Assembly (NCBI RefSeq): GCF_001428045.1
Contig: NZ_LMSD01000040.1
Coordinates: 1-59,132 of the forward strand
Source: Paenibacillus sp. Soil750
Lineage (GTDB): Bacteria; Bacillota; Bacilli; Paenibacillales; NBRC-103111
Direction of reading: 5' to 3'
Length of the DNA stretch: 59,132 bases
This document shows, one piece after another, positions 26,468 through 34,068 of this stretch. Made by a program: the position numbers and the translations under genes. The notes below the pieces were generated by a model that did no database searches, had not been told where the DNA came from, and saw nothing but the letters and a program-made list of their open reading frames with translations. The stretch's first letter is position 1. The number at the start of each line of letters is the position of its first letter.

Positions 26468-27286
26468 TTGGCCACCTATATCAAAGCAGGCTTCCGGGCA
26501 GCCATGGCGCAGCCCTTTGCCACGATCATTTTATTCCTATATCAGATGGGCTGGGGTATTCTCCTGTATAAGCTCGTACAAGGTATTCTAGTCCCCCTCA
26601 TGCATCGGTTCCCTGGCGCTGAGCAACCCAAGCAGGCATTGCAGATTTTCCTAGCTGAGGGCCAGTTTCAGTTAATTAAAACAGATCTCAGCCATTCCTA
26701 TCTATGGTGGCTTGCTATACTATTATGTGCTCGCATGCTGCTGACGCCTCTCTTAAATGGCGGCGTCTACTATTCACTCACTCACGCTCACCAGAATGCG
26801 GGATATCGTTTCTTTCGCGGGATGAAGGAGCTCATGCTCCCCTTCCTGCTCGTGTATCTGATTCGCATCGCACTTACGCTCTTCCCACTCATCTGGCTTA
26901 TTCCCAAAGCCACTTATATTCTAGGGCATAGCAGCTCCTACGAGCAGATCATTATCAAGCTTCTTCCTTGGATACTCAGTTTAATGCTCTACGGTTTTCT
27001 CCTACAGCTTCTGTTTATGCATGTGCAATTCGCCATCGCGGCCAAGTTGGGTATCCTATCTACCATTTTCTCTTTCTTTCGACACTCGCTCCCGATTATC
27101 GGACTTGCCATTATCCTATTACTATTCACAGGACTTTTGGCAGGGGTCACAATCACGGCCACTTACCTATGGGCAGGACTGGTAGCCCTAATCATTTACC
27201 AACTGTATCCTCTCTTCCACATTTTCATCCAAATTTGGGGCATTTCTTCCCAATATCAGCTTCTTTCTGCCAAAATATCCAATTAA
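26468..27286 (+). CDS. Polytopic membrane protein of unknown function
   Basis: A 272-residue protein with about six hydrophobic segments and little soluble sequence, which I do not recognise. It begins with a TTG at 26468 behind TTAAGGAGG. It directly follows the membrane-anchored peptidase and ends before a strong terminator, so the two are likely co-expressed. Whether they interact is unknown. Confidence 0.7.
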   Translation: MATYIKAGFRAAMAQPFATIILFLYQMGWGILLYKLVQGILVPLMHRFPGAEQPKQALQIFLAEGQFQLIKTDLSHSYLWWLAILLCARMLLTPLLNGGVYYSLTHAHQNAGYRFFRGMKELMLPFLLVYLIRIALTLFPLIWLIPKATYILGHSSSYEQIIIKLLPWILSLMLYGFLLQLLFMHVQFAIAAKLGILSTIFSFFRHSLPIIGLAIILLLFTGLLAGVTITATYLWAGLVALIIYQLYPLFHIFIQIWGISSQYQLLSAKISN

Positions 27287-27319
27287 TATCCAGCAAAACA
27301 GCGAATAGCTTAAGCGTTC

Positions 27320-27349
27320 TCCCCTTCTCTTTGAGAAAGGGGTTTTTTT
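27320..27349 (+). terminator. Terminator after the membrane protein gene
   Basis: CCCCTTCTC-TTT-GAGAAAGGGG followed by seven T. Confidence 0.9.
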
Positions 27350-27451
27350 GTCTATTTTTTGAATAATTGCACTTAATTTTTTGCCTATTATGTAACCATA
27401 AAAGAGGAAATTCAAACTTTATGACGAAATAAAAGAACTAGCATCAGAAAA

Positions 27452-27590
27452 CCAAATATTTCATGCCGAATTCCTCAGTTTATGGGGAAACGGGGGAACC
27501 ACTCCGGGTGAATTGATCTTGCAAGACAGGGATCATAGGGAACCTTCAACCGAACCCTCCAGCTAACCTCGTAGGCACCGGAAGGAGACA
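27452..27590 (+). promoter_or_regulatory. c-di-AMP riboswitch (ydaO/yuaA class)
   Basis: The ydaO consensus is plain: CCGAATTCCTC, then GGGGGAACCACTCCGGGTGAAT, TAGGGAACCTTC, CCGAACCC and the diagnostic GCTAACCTCGTAGGC. These riboswitches bind cyclic di-AMP and usually turn off cell-wall hydrolases and osmolyte or potassium genes. Here the aptamer runs straight into GAAGGAG, the ribosome site of the NlpC/P60 gene, and CCTTC within the aptamer can pair with it. No terminator lies between, so control is probably at translation start (inference). Confidence 0.93.
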
Positions 27591-27595
27591 AGCAG

Positions 27596-28066
27596 TTGAA
27601 GAAAGTTGTTGGTCTTATTTTTAGTCTTGTTTTGTTTTTGAGCGTAAGTGTAGGAAGCGTTTTCGCAGCATCCAATATGGATAAAGCGGTAGACGAGCTT
27701 GTTGGAACTCCTTACAAATGGGCAGGAACGACAACCAAAGGATTCGATTGCTCTGGTTTCACGTCCTACTTGTTCGACGAGTTCGGCATCGACCTTCCAC
27801 ACAGCTCCAAATCACAAAACGGTGAAGGCTACTGGGTTGACAAAAGTGATCTTCGTAAGGGCGATCTTGTATTTTTCAACACAGATGGCAGCGGCATCTC
27901 TCACGTAGGGATGTACCTCGGTAATGGTGAATTCGTTCACTCCGCTACTAATCAAGGTGTTGTTAAGAATAAGTTGAGCGAATCCTATTATGCGAAGCGG
28001 TACGTATCAGCCAGACGTGTTCTATGGGATGATATCTACAATCAACTAACTGCTGAATCCAAGTAA
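27596..28066 (+). CDS. Secreted NlpC/P60 peptidoglycan hydrolase
   Basis: A 156-residue secreted cysteine peptidase. The signal peptide (KKVVGLIFSLVLFLSVSVGSVFAA, about residues 2-25) is followed directly by a minimal NlpC/P60 domain. Catalytic residues are Cys in FDCSGF and His in SHVGMYLG, with a further His in EFVHSA. It lacks LysM or SH3 wall-binding domains, so it is catalytic domain only. It starts with TTG at 27596 behind AAGGAG. The c-di-AMP riboswitch ties its expression to turgor and wall signalling. Confidence 0.93.
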   Translation: MKKVVGLIFSLVLFLSVSVGSVFAASNMDKAVDELVGTPYKWAGTTTKGFDCSGFTSYLFDEFGIDLPHSSKSQNGEGYWVDKSDLRKGDLVFFNTDGSGISHVGMYLGNGEFVHSATNQGVVKNKLSESYYAKRYVSARRVLWDDIYNQLTAESK

Positions 28067-28079
28067 TATTCTCGGCACA

Positions 28080-28133
28080 GAATGAAGCCCTGCAAGCTTT
28101 GCTCGTAAGAGCGGTTTGTAGGGCTTCATTCAT
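28080..28133. terminator. Hairpin terminator after the NlpC/P60 gene
   Basis: GAATGAAGCCCT and AGGGCTTCATTC form a long stem with further inner pairing. The T-run after it is poor, so it may work as a 3' stabiliser as much as a terminator. Confidence 0.65.
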
Positions 28134-28301
28134 TTGAACGAGGCTATCGGCGTATACTACAACGTACAAAATAAACGGCTACGCCGTCATTCGAGGACTT
28201 CTCACAGTGTTTATGAAGAAATACAGCCAAATTATTATGTTCCGCATATAAATTGGTATTTTGAATAATGGCCCCTTGGCCTCGAGGAAGGAAAAGAACG
28301 C

Positions 28302-28913
28302 ATGGACAACATACAAGACCGTACATCACCCCCATTTCCCGGCATCGTTCGATCCATTGATGAAATTAGAGATATGATTGGAGAGCCTCATCCTGCGGTA
28401 CAAAATAAAGTAATCAATCAAATTGACGAACACGCCCAAGCGTTCATCGCCAAATCATCTTTATTCTTCTTATCTACATCGGGTGCGAATGGATTGTGTG
28501 ATGTTTCCCCCCGCGGCGATAGCCCAGGCTTCGTTCGCGTTCTCGATAATCACCGCTTGATTTATCCGGAAAGACTCGGAAATCGTCGTATAGATTCTAT
28601 GTATAATTTACTGGCCAACCCGCAGGTGGGACTTATCTTCATCATCCCTGGTGTCGAGACGGTGCTCCGCGTCAACGGACGCGCTTGGCTGACGAATGAT
28701 GAAGAGCTCCTTGCGACTATGCAGCTTAACGGGAAATCACCGATCGCCGCTGTTGGCATCGAGGTGCAGGAATGCTTCGTGCACTGCAGTCGCGCCCTTA
28801 AACTATCCAAAATATGGGATACCGCAACGTGGGTGCCCGAACAGGAACAGCCGGATACTATGGCTATGTTCCGTGCACATCTGGCATTGAACAACATTGC
28901 GCTAGAGGAATAA
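28302..28913 (+). CDS. Pyridoxamine 5'-phosphate oxidase-like FMN-binding protein
   Basis: A 203-residue split-barrel flavoprotein of the MSMEG_1061-type PPOX branch, with typical stretches LSTSGANGLCDVSPRGDSPGFV and RLGNRRIDSMYNLLANPQVGLIFIIPG and a C-terminal QECFVHCSRA motif. Members probably bind FMN or F420 and may reduce small molecules; the substrate is unknown. It starts behind GAGGAAGG and stands alone, upstream of the guanidine riboswitch. It is not closely similar to the HugZ protein at 37313, though both have the same fold. Confidence 0.85.
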   Translation: MDNIQDRTSPPFPGIVRSIDEIRDMIGEPHPAVQNKVINQIDEHAQAFIAKSSLFFLSTSGANGLCDVSPRGDSPGFVRVLDNHRLIYPERLGNRRIDSMYNLLANPQVGLIFIIPGVETVLRVNGRAWLTNDEELLATMQLNGKSPIAAVGIEVQECFVHCSRALKLSKIWDTATWVPEQEQPDTMAMFRAHLALNNIALEE

Positions 28914-28949
28914 GGATAAGCTAACTAGGCAGCAGCCAAAAAGTGTAAC

Positions 28950-28978
28950 TTGACATGGCATGTTAGCGAGCCTATAAT
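28950..28978 (+). promoter_or_regulatory. Consensus sigma-A promoter of the guanidine exporter
   Basis: TTGACA (28950-28955), exactly 17 bases, TATAAT (28973-28978): a full consensus promoter directly before the guanidine-I riboswitch. Confidence 0.93.
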
Positions 28979-28987
28979 TACGGCATG

Positions 28988-29083
28988 TCGTTTTCTAGGG
29001 TTCCGCGGCGTTACACCGCCGGCTGGTCCAAGGGAAAACACACAGCAAATATGCTGTGGTCACGGAGGGAGAAAAGCCCGGGA
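28988..29083 (+). promoter_or_regulatory. Guanidine-I riboswitch (ykkC class)
   Basis: Conserved ykkC elements are in order: CTAGGGTTCCG, CTGGTCCAAGGGAAAACACA, then GGTCACGGAGGGA and AAAAGCCCGGGAG. The aptamer senses free guanidinium. Its last segment (AGCCCGGGA) is also the 5' arm of the following terminator, so ligand binding should prevent termination and switch the exporter on. Confidence 0.95.
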
Positions 29084-29120
29084 GTCTATCGCAACAGTGC
29101 GATATTCCCGGGCTTTTCTC
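29074..29120 (+). terminator. Riboswitch-controlled terminator
   Basis: AGCCCGGGA (29075-29083) pairs with TCCCGGGCT (29106-29114), with an inner TATCGC/GCGATA stem, followed by TTTTCT. It overlaps the riboswitch aptamer, so the two structures exclude each other. Confidence 0.9.
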
Positions 29121-29173
29121 TGTTTATTTTGTGGCACTGACATCGTAAATCCCCTCATGAAGGAGTGTTCATT

Positions 29174-29494
29174 ATGGCATGGTTATTTCTAGCTATTGCA
29201 GGTGTATTTGAGGTCGTATGGGCCATCTCATTGAAATTTTCCAATGGCTTTACGCGACTGGTCCCGTCAATTGTGACGATTCTAGGTATGATCGTTAGCT
29301 TCTATTTCTTAGCTGCAGCAACGAAAACTCTTCCGATCGGAACGGCCTATGCGGCTTGGACTGGCATCGGCGCTGTTGGCGCGATTATCATTGGCACTCT
29401 TTTTCTAGATGAACCAATCAGCCTAGTTCGCATCTTGTTTATGGTCTTGATTCTGGTCGGTGTGCTCGGACTGAAATTTACATCAGGGCACTAG
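29174..29494 (+). CDS. gdx: Guanidinium exporter Gdx (small multidrug resistance family, SugE type)
   Basis: A 106-residue protein with four transmembrane helices. The proton/substrate Glu lies in helix 1 (GVFEVVWAISLKFSNGF), with the Gdx-type WA..LK.S.GF pattern rather than the EmrE one. It works as an antiparallel dimer, exchanging guanidinium for protons. The start is ATG 29174 with AAGGAG eight bases away. A guanidine-I riboswitch in the leader confirms the substrate class. It is a single gene; many relatives have a paired copy, but none is seen here. Confidence 0.95.
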   Translation: MAWLFLAIAGVFEVVWAISLKFSNGFTRLVPSIVTILGMIVSFYFLAAATKTLPIGTAYAAWTGIGAVGAIIIGTLFLDEPISLVRILFMVLILVGVLGLKFTSGH

Positions 29495-29508
29495 GGAGCA
29501 TTGTTCGC

Positions 29509-29958
29509 TTACACGCCACTTATCTGCGTGACCACATTGGCAATCCGGCGCAGGCGTGTCTCTTGTGTCTTCGCGTCCTCGACTTGGCGGACGAATTCTT
29601 TGCGCTTGGAGAAAGCGAGGGCCTCGAAGCGTTCTACGGCGCCCTCTTGTTCATATAGCGCTGTGTGTAAGTCTGCTGGGACTTCCACCGTTCGAGGGGC
29701 AAGATCCAACGCCAACGTCACTTCGACGGGGTCATCCGCCTTCAAGCCGGAGGCTTGTCTACGGGCTTCACTGAGCGGGATGAGGTATTCGCCACCCATG
29801 ACTGCGATGGGTGTCCGATATGTATAACCGTTTAGGGTTACGGACACGCTGGGCTTTTTGCCTCCCGCTAACGTCGTCATAACCTCTTCGGGTATGGAAA
29901 TCCCGGTGGCATTCTTATTCTGAGCTTTCATCACAGTCGTATGGAACGTTACACTCAT
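29509..29958 (-). CDS. YdeI/OmdA family protein with DUF1905 domain
   Basis: A 149-residue cytoplasmic protein. Residues 1-90 form the DUF1905 beta barrel (FHTTVMKAQNKNATGISIPEEV...VSVTLNGYTYRTPI), and the rest is the YdeI/OmdA helical tail (LHTALYEQEGAVERFEALAFSKRKEFVRQVEDAKTQETRLRRI). The precise role of the family is unknown. The start is ATG 29958 behind GAGGATG. It is convergent with gdx and follows the methyltransferase gene on the same strand. Confidence 0.85.
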   Translation of the reverse strand: MSVTFHTTVMKAQNKNATGISIPEEVMTTLAGGKKPSVSVTLNGYTYRTPIAVMGGEYLIPLSEARRQASGLKADDPVEVTLALDLAPRTVEVPADLHTALYEQEGAVERFEALAFSKRKEFVRQVEDAKTQETRLRRIANVVTQISGV

Positions 29959-30007
29959 GGTTATGGCATCCTCTATTTTCGTCCTGGAAGATAGCACCTT
30001 TGATTAG

Positions 30008-30901
30008 CTATTTAATTGTGTAGCTCACATACCAGAAGCTGCCCCCCACAAATATGCGCAAATGCTGTGACAAGGGGCGAAAAATGTCATTCAACTCTTC
30101 GTAGGTAAAATAGTTCTTAAGTATTTCATGCTTGGAGCCGTCGGCTAGCTCGCGTCTTTTGTAGGTGTCTTCGCTATCCTCATGAGTGATGAGCTCGCCG
30201 CCTCTGCCAGGCACATACACATTATCTGCGATAAAAACCTGCGCTCCGCTGCCCAATCGTTCATGGAAGCCTTGTAAAAAGCTGTCGATCCGATTCCGCG
30301 GAGTATGCGAGAACCAGAAGTTCGCTAGGCCGTAATCGAACTCCCCCTTTATCTCGGAGAGCTCATACGCATCTCCTTCCTTAAAGGACGCATTCCCCTT
30401 CGGCCATGACTTCGACTCCGCGATGCGCAGCACCTCTGGGCGAATGTCGACGCCAACAAGTTGCGCCGCTGTTTCTGCGGCAATGTGTGTCCAATAGCCT
30501 GTGCCGCAGGCAATTTCCAGCACACGGCGTCCCTCCACCTGCTTCTTCAGGATACCAGATAGCATGGCCAATTCTTGTTGATACTCCGCATCCTCGCGGT
30601 GATAAATCCGTTCATACTCCTCTGCCCGAGCGCCGTAGTAGGCTTGCATGCTCATCTTTTCCTTGTCCAGAAGCGTCTGCTTCTCCTTCACTTCGTGCAG
30701 GATACGATGTCTCGCCGACAGTAAATCCGCAAAAATCGCGCCACCCTGCGCGGCATAATTCGCAAGCAGCCCCTGCGTAGCCATGACGATCAGCTGTGTC
30801 ATCGATAGTCCCGTGGCATCCGCCATCTCTTCTAGCTCGGATTTCACTTTCTCAGGCAAATAAACCGAGAGTCGTTTCGTTTTGTCTTGCTTGTCCTCCA
30901 T
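30008..30901 (-). CDS. Ribbon-helix-helix domain fused to a SAM methyltransferase
   Basis: A 297-residue protein. Residues 8-50 read as an Arc/CopG-like ribbon-helix-helix (KRLSVYLPEKVKSELEEMAD, then SMTQLIVMATQGLLANY). From about residue 82 it is a class I methyltransferase, with a typical independent start sequence (MSMQAYYGARAEEYERIYHR), motif I (VLEIACGTGYWT), motif II (VGVDIRPE) and an NFWFSHTPR post-motif. The start is ATG 30901 behind AGGAGG. The frame is continuous across both parts. Substrate and DNA target are unknown. Confidence 0.85.
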   Translation of the reverse strand: MEDKQDKTKRLSVYLPEKVKSELEEMADATGLSMTQLIVMATQGLLANYAAQGGAIFADLLSARHRILHEVKEKQTLLDKEKMSMQAYYGARAEEYERIYHREDAEYQQELAMLSGILKKQVEGRRVLEIACGTGYWTHIAAETAAQLVGVDIRPEVLRIAESKSWPKGNASFKEGDAYELSEIKGEFDYGLANFWFSHTPRNRIDSFLQGFHERLGSGAQVFIADNVYVPGRGGELITHEDSEDTYKRRELADGSKHEILKNYFTYEELNDIFRPLSQHLRIFVGGSFWYVSYTIK

Positions 30902-31115
30902 GGTTAGTCGCCTCCTTTTATTGAATAATAACACATAATATGTACCATGTTAACACTTATTATGTTGTGTAATTAAAGTGGGTGCGCTGGCATCCAACCC
31001 TTCCCTCATATAAACACCATTCTACTTAAACAGCATCAGCGGCCAATTAACCGACTTTCTTATACTAATCTACTATCCATCTTTTCTTACAATCTGACTC
31101 TACCGCGCTCCCCAT

Positions 31116-31291
31116 TGGATATATACAGTAGATTCCCGTTTTCGCCATCCAAAAAATAACTTTGATTGGACCTATCCACTCAAATACTTGAATTTCGCAC
31201 TGAATAGCTTGATTTCGGGAGGGGCTACTGTATAAATCCAATGAAACAGCTATTTCATCTCCCGAAAATAGAATTACACTGGATAATTCCA
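31116..31291. repeat. Dyad-symmetric four-motif element, copy E1
   Basis: Four 21-base motifs (consensus TGGA-A/T-rich, then about ACAGTTAATTY) lie at 31116 (forward), 31167 (forward, weak), 31220 (reverse) and 31271 (reverse). Start-to-start spacings are 51, 53 and 51. The element has no coding frame. It lies in the roughly 950-base gap between the methyltransferase and the permease genes; the 200 bases before it hold nothing I recognise. Confidence 0.75.
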
Positions 31292-31344
31292 ATGGAGATG
31301 GGGTGAGTTGAGATAGGATTGAGATTGGATTGAGGTTGGTAGAG

Positions 31345-31440
31345 TTGAGATTGAGATTGAGATTGAGGTTGAGGTTGAGGTTGAGGTTGAGATTGAGGTT
31401 GAGATTGGTATTGGTATTGGTATTGGTATTGGTATTGCTA
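31345..31440 (+). repeat. Hexanucleotide microsatellite (TTGAGR)10 (TTGGTA)5
   Basis: Ten copies of TTGAGA/TTGAGG (31345-31404) run straight into five copies of TTGGTA (31405-31434) and one TTGCTA. About 40 less regular bases precede them. Translation of either strand gives only Ile-Pro or Ser-Thr runs, so this is not a gene. It lies exactly between elements E1 and E2. Confidence 0.93.
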
Positions 31441-31598
31441 GCGAGTTAGGGAGGAGTTTCTTCAGTGAATGACTTATTAAATTGTTACTGTAGCTGCTAA
31501 GGTGGATCAGTGTTGAGTAGGCTGGATGATGGGCAAACAACCTAGCTAGTTTGTACGAGTGATCGTTGCAAGGTAGGAATACGTTGTTAAAGTTTTGA

Positions 31599-31775
31599 TG
31601 GAAAACGTACAGTTAAATCTACGGAATTCCCTATCTGCAGTGGAATACCTGGAAAATATGTAGTTAATTCCGCCTGATTTCAGCTGAAGTCCCGAGAACG
31701 AGAAAAATAACTACCTTTTTTCCAGCTAATTGCGATTCGCACTCGAAAATCGTGAAATTCGCTGTAACTTCCCCA
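31599..31775. repeat. Dyad-symmetric four-motif element, copy E2
   Basis: Motifs at 31599 (forward), 31650 (forward), 31704 (reverse) and 31755 (reverse); spacings 51, 54 and 51. Examples are TGGAAAACGTACAGTTAAAT and TGGAAAATATGTAGTTAATT. It is the same architecture as E1, E3 and E4. It ends about 70 bases before the terminator of the permease operon. Confidence 0.85.
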
Positions 31776-31845
31776 TTTAAACGACGCGCCCAGCCCCTCA
31801 ACCGATTCAACACTACTCCCCCTAGCGCGGCACCCGCTTCGAACA

Positions 31846-31886
31846 ATAAAAAAGCCGAGCCCCACCCTTCGGATGGACGCTCGACT
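31846..31886 (-). terminator. Terminator of the Opp-like permease operon
   Basis: On the minus strand AGTCGAGC/GCTCGGCT with an inner CCATCC/GGGTGG stem is followed by six T. It lies directly after the second permease stop. Confidence 0.88.
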
Positions 31887-31889
31887 CTG

Positions 31890-32846
31890 TTACATCAGCT
31901 GACGTTCCTCGCCATAGCGGCGCTTGAGCTGATTTAAGAAAAATTGCAATGAAAGGAATAACAACGCAAAGCTTGTCCCGGCGCTGAGTATGATCCATGG
32001 GTGCAGACGGATATACCGTGCGCCGTAAGCGATCAGCGAAAGCCATTCCCCAGAGGTACTGATCGTGATCTGGAAGCCGGCTTCCTCGTCGCCGATCGTC
32101 TCTGTACCACCGAGCACGATATTGAATACGGCTAGCTGCCCCAGCAGGAATAGCACCTGCATGAACTCGCTTAAGAAGATGAACATCATTTCATTACGCA
32201 TCGAAGGGAAAATGTGCCGAAGCGTCCGATGCCAGAACGAACCTCCCATGAGCCGGGATGCTTCAATAAACATTTTGCCACTATAATAGCGTGTCCGATC
32301 TGCGATCTGATGTGCCAACGGGAATATGCCAATTAGTGTAATTAAGATGATAAAGGTGATGCTGAACAACAGCTTGTTGTGTGGATCCGCTTTGGCCCCA
32401 AAGTCGAGCCTTAGCCCGTAATACATCCCCGCTAGCGGAGGATAGAGGAAAATAAATGCCGGCACTGCGGCAACCGCCCACTGTAAAGAGCGGAGCAGCC
32501 CTCTTCCCCTGCCTGTCATTCCGCTCCCTAATCCCCAAGGCAACGCCACCGCAAAACGAAGCAAAGTCAGACCGAGCGCCGTGCCTAATGTGTATTTTAA
32601 TCCGTTCAATAATAAGCTGAGCATGTCGAACCCACGGTGATCGGTTCCAAGCAGGAAAGTGCTATTGGGTGCGTACGGCGGGATTGCGTACCTAGTTTTC
32701 CCATCTTCTTGATATTGGATCATGTTGATTTTGTCCTCTGGCGAAATGCCATGCGGCTTCAACCAGGACCCGAACACCATCACCAGCAGGAATAGCGCCA
32801 AGATTGCGATGGATATATAAAAGGCAGTAGAAGGCCGTTTTCTCAT
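31890..32846 (-). CDS. Opp/Dpp-type ABC transporter permease (C-type subunit)
   Basis: A 318-residue inner membrane protein with an N-terminal helix, an external loop and about five C-terminal helices. The loop includes ...LLGTDHRGFDMLSLLLNGLKYTL, a hallmark of DppC/OppC permeases. The ATPase-contact EAA loop is around FIEASRLMGGSFWHRTLRHIFPS. Its start overlaps the stop of the B-type subunit gene by four bases. No ATPase or binding protein gene is adjacent, so the transported substrate (peptide, metal or other) is unknown. Confidence 0.85.
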   Translation of the reverse strand: MRKRPSTAFYISIAILALFLLVMVFGSWLKPHGISPEDKINMIQYQEDGKTRYAIPPYAPNSTFLLGTDHRGFDMLSLLLNGLKYTLGTALGLTLLRFAVALPWGLGSGMTGRGRGLLRSLQWAVAAVPAFIFLYPPLAGMYYGLRLDFGAKADPHNKLLFSITFIILITLIGIFPLAHQIADRTRYYSGKMFIEASRLMGGSFWHRTLRHIFPSMRNEMMFIFLSEFMQVLFLLGQLAVFNIVLGGTETIGDEEAGFQITISTSGEWLSLIAYGARYIRLHPWIILSAGTSFALLFLSLQFFLNQLKRRYGEERQLM

Positions 32847-33919
32847 GGTCTAGCCACCTCCTCCGCACGGACCACGAACCGCTTCCGCAGCAGCGCATAC
32901 AGGATATGAAAAGCCATGGCAACTACTCCAAGCACCACACAGATCGCAGACATCGAAGTAATCCCCTGGTAGATCGGCAGAATGATGAAGCCACCTAAAC
33001 CTCCAATGCCACAAATCGCCTCCGCAACTGCCATACTAGCAAGGGCCAATGTCGTAGCTCTTGGCAAAATAGCCAACACATCCTCCATCACATTTCGCAG
33101 CACATGCGAGAAGAGCACCTCACGTCGCGTCAATCCTTTGGCTAGTGCAGTGACAACGTAATCCTGTCCCAGCTCACGTGCAATGGCGACACGCAGTGTC
33201 CCATAGATCGTCACCGACGGAATCAACGCAATCGTCAGAAATGGAATAAGGAATGGCGTTCTGTCACCCACTTGAACGATCAGCAGCACATAGTGACCAA
33301 GGAGCTTAGTCGCGTAAATCGCCGCCAATTGAATCAGCACAATCAGGAAAAAGTCTGGTAATCCAACAAGCAGCGCATGAGTACCATCCAGCACGATGCC
33401 AATTCGCCTTGATATCGACGCCCACAGAGCAACTAGCATACTGAGCAGGATAGCGAGCAGCAAGCCAGGTATGAAATAGGTGCAGGTTTTGAGCAGCATC
33501 TTAGGAATCGCTGTCGTCATCGCAACTTCCTTACGCGTATAAGGATCACGATATTTCCCAAAATCGCCATGCAAGAAGCCCTTAAGCTGATCTTTGACGG
33601 TGTAGCCATAGTAGCGCCACGAAATAATTGGCTTCTCTAGCGGTATGACCGAGGATCGCAGGACACCTTTGATTGTCATGGCTGTGCCTTGGTACTCCCA
33701 GAACTTGCCGTATGGGACTTCTAGCAGACCATTTTTCTCATTCAAAATCTTACTGCCAGGCAGCATCTCACTTAGCTTCTGCATGCTAATGCTCGAATTA
33801 ACGGTCACTTTGATCTGATCGGGCTGGACGGATAAGAACATTTGCCTAATATTACTCAGCAAAAAAATACCGATCAGCGTGATCGCACCCAGCAATAGCC
33901 ATCGTCCTATTGACTTCAC
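32843..33919 (-). CDS. Opp/Dpp-type ABC transporter permease (B-type subunit)
   Basis: A 358-residue membrane protein with an N-terminal helix, a roughly 100-residue external segment and a C-terminal permease core. The EAA loop is ARELGQDYVVTALAKGLTRREVLFSHVLRNV. The external segment (SMQKLSEMLPGSKILNEKNG...) is longer and less conserved than in standard OppB. It opens a two-gene operon with the C-type subunit and terminates at 31846-31886. Confidence 0.85.
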   Translation of the reverse strand: MKSIGRWLLLGAITLIGIFLLSNIRQMFLSVQPDQIKVTVNSSISMQKLSEMLPGSKILNEKNGLLEVPYGKFWEYQGTAMTIKGVLRSSVIPLEKPIISWRYYGYTVKDQLKGFLHGDFGKYRDPYTRKEVAMTTAIPKMLLKTCTYFIPGLLLAILLSMLVALWASISRRIGIVLDGTHALLVGLPDFFLIVLIQLAAIYATKLLGHYVLLIVQVGDRTPFLIPFLTIALIPSVTIYGTLRVAIARELGQDYVVTALAKGLTRREVLFSHVLRNVMEDVLAILPRATTLALASMAVAEAICGIGGLGGFIILPIYQGITSMSAICVVLGVVAMAFHILYALLRKRFVVRAEEVARP

Positions 33920-34017
33920 TCCGTGCCACCTCTTTTATAATTCACCTTAGGTAAAATAGTCATTGTATGGTCATAGTTTATCACGAAGGTTTTGGGCAGG
34001 ACTAGTCTATTCTCTAG

Positions 34018-34067
34018 AAAAAAGAAAAAGCCTCCACCTCCCCTAACTAACAGGGAGGTGAAAGCTT
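34018..34067 (-). terminator. Terminator of the ABC exporter gene
   Basis: On the minus strand AAGCTTTCACCTCCC and GGGAGGTGGAGGCTT form a long stem followed by a T-rich tail (TTTTTCTTT). Confidence 0.9.
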
Positions 34068-34068
34068 C

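Noticed and set aside
29501..29827. Plus-strand open frame after gdx
   Set aside because: It is antisense to the YdeI-like gene, whose frame has a good start, ribosome site and recognisable domains.
31274..31540. Minus-strand open frame with Ile-Pro and Ser-Thr runs
   Set aside because: It is translation of the hexanucleotide microsatellite and has no plausible start or homology.
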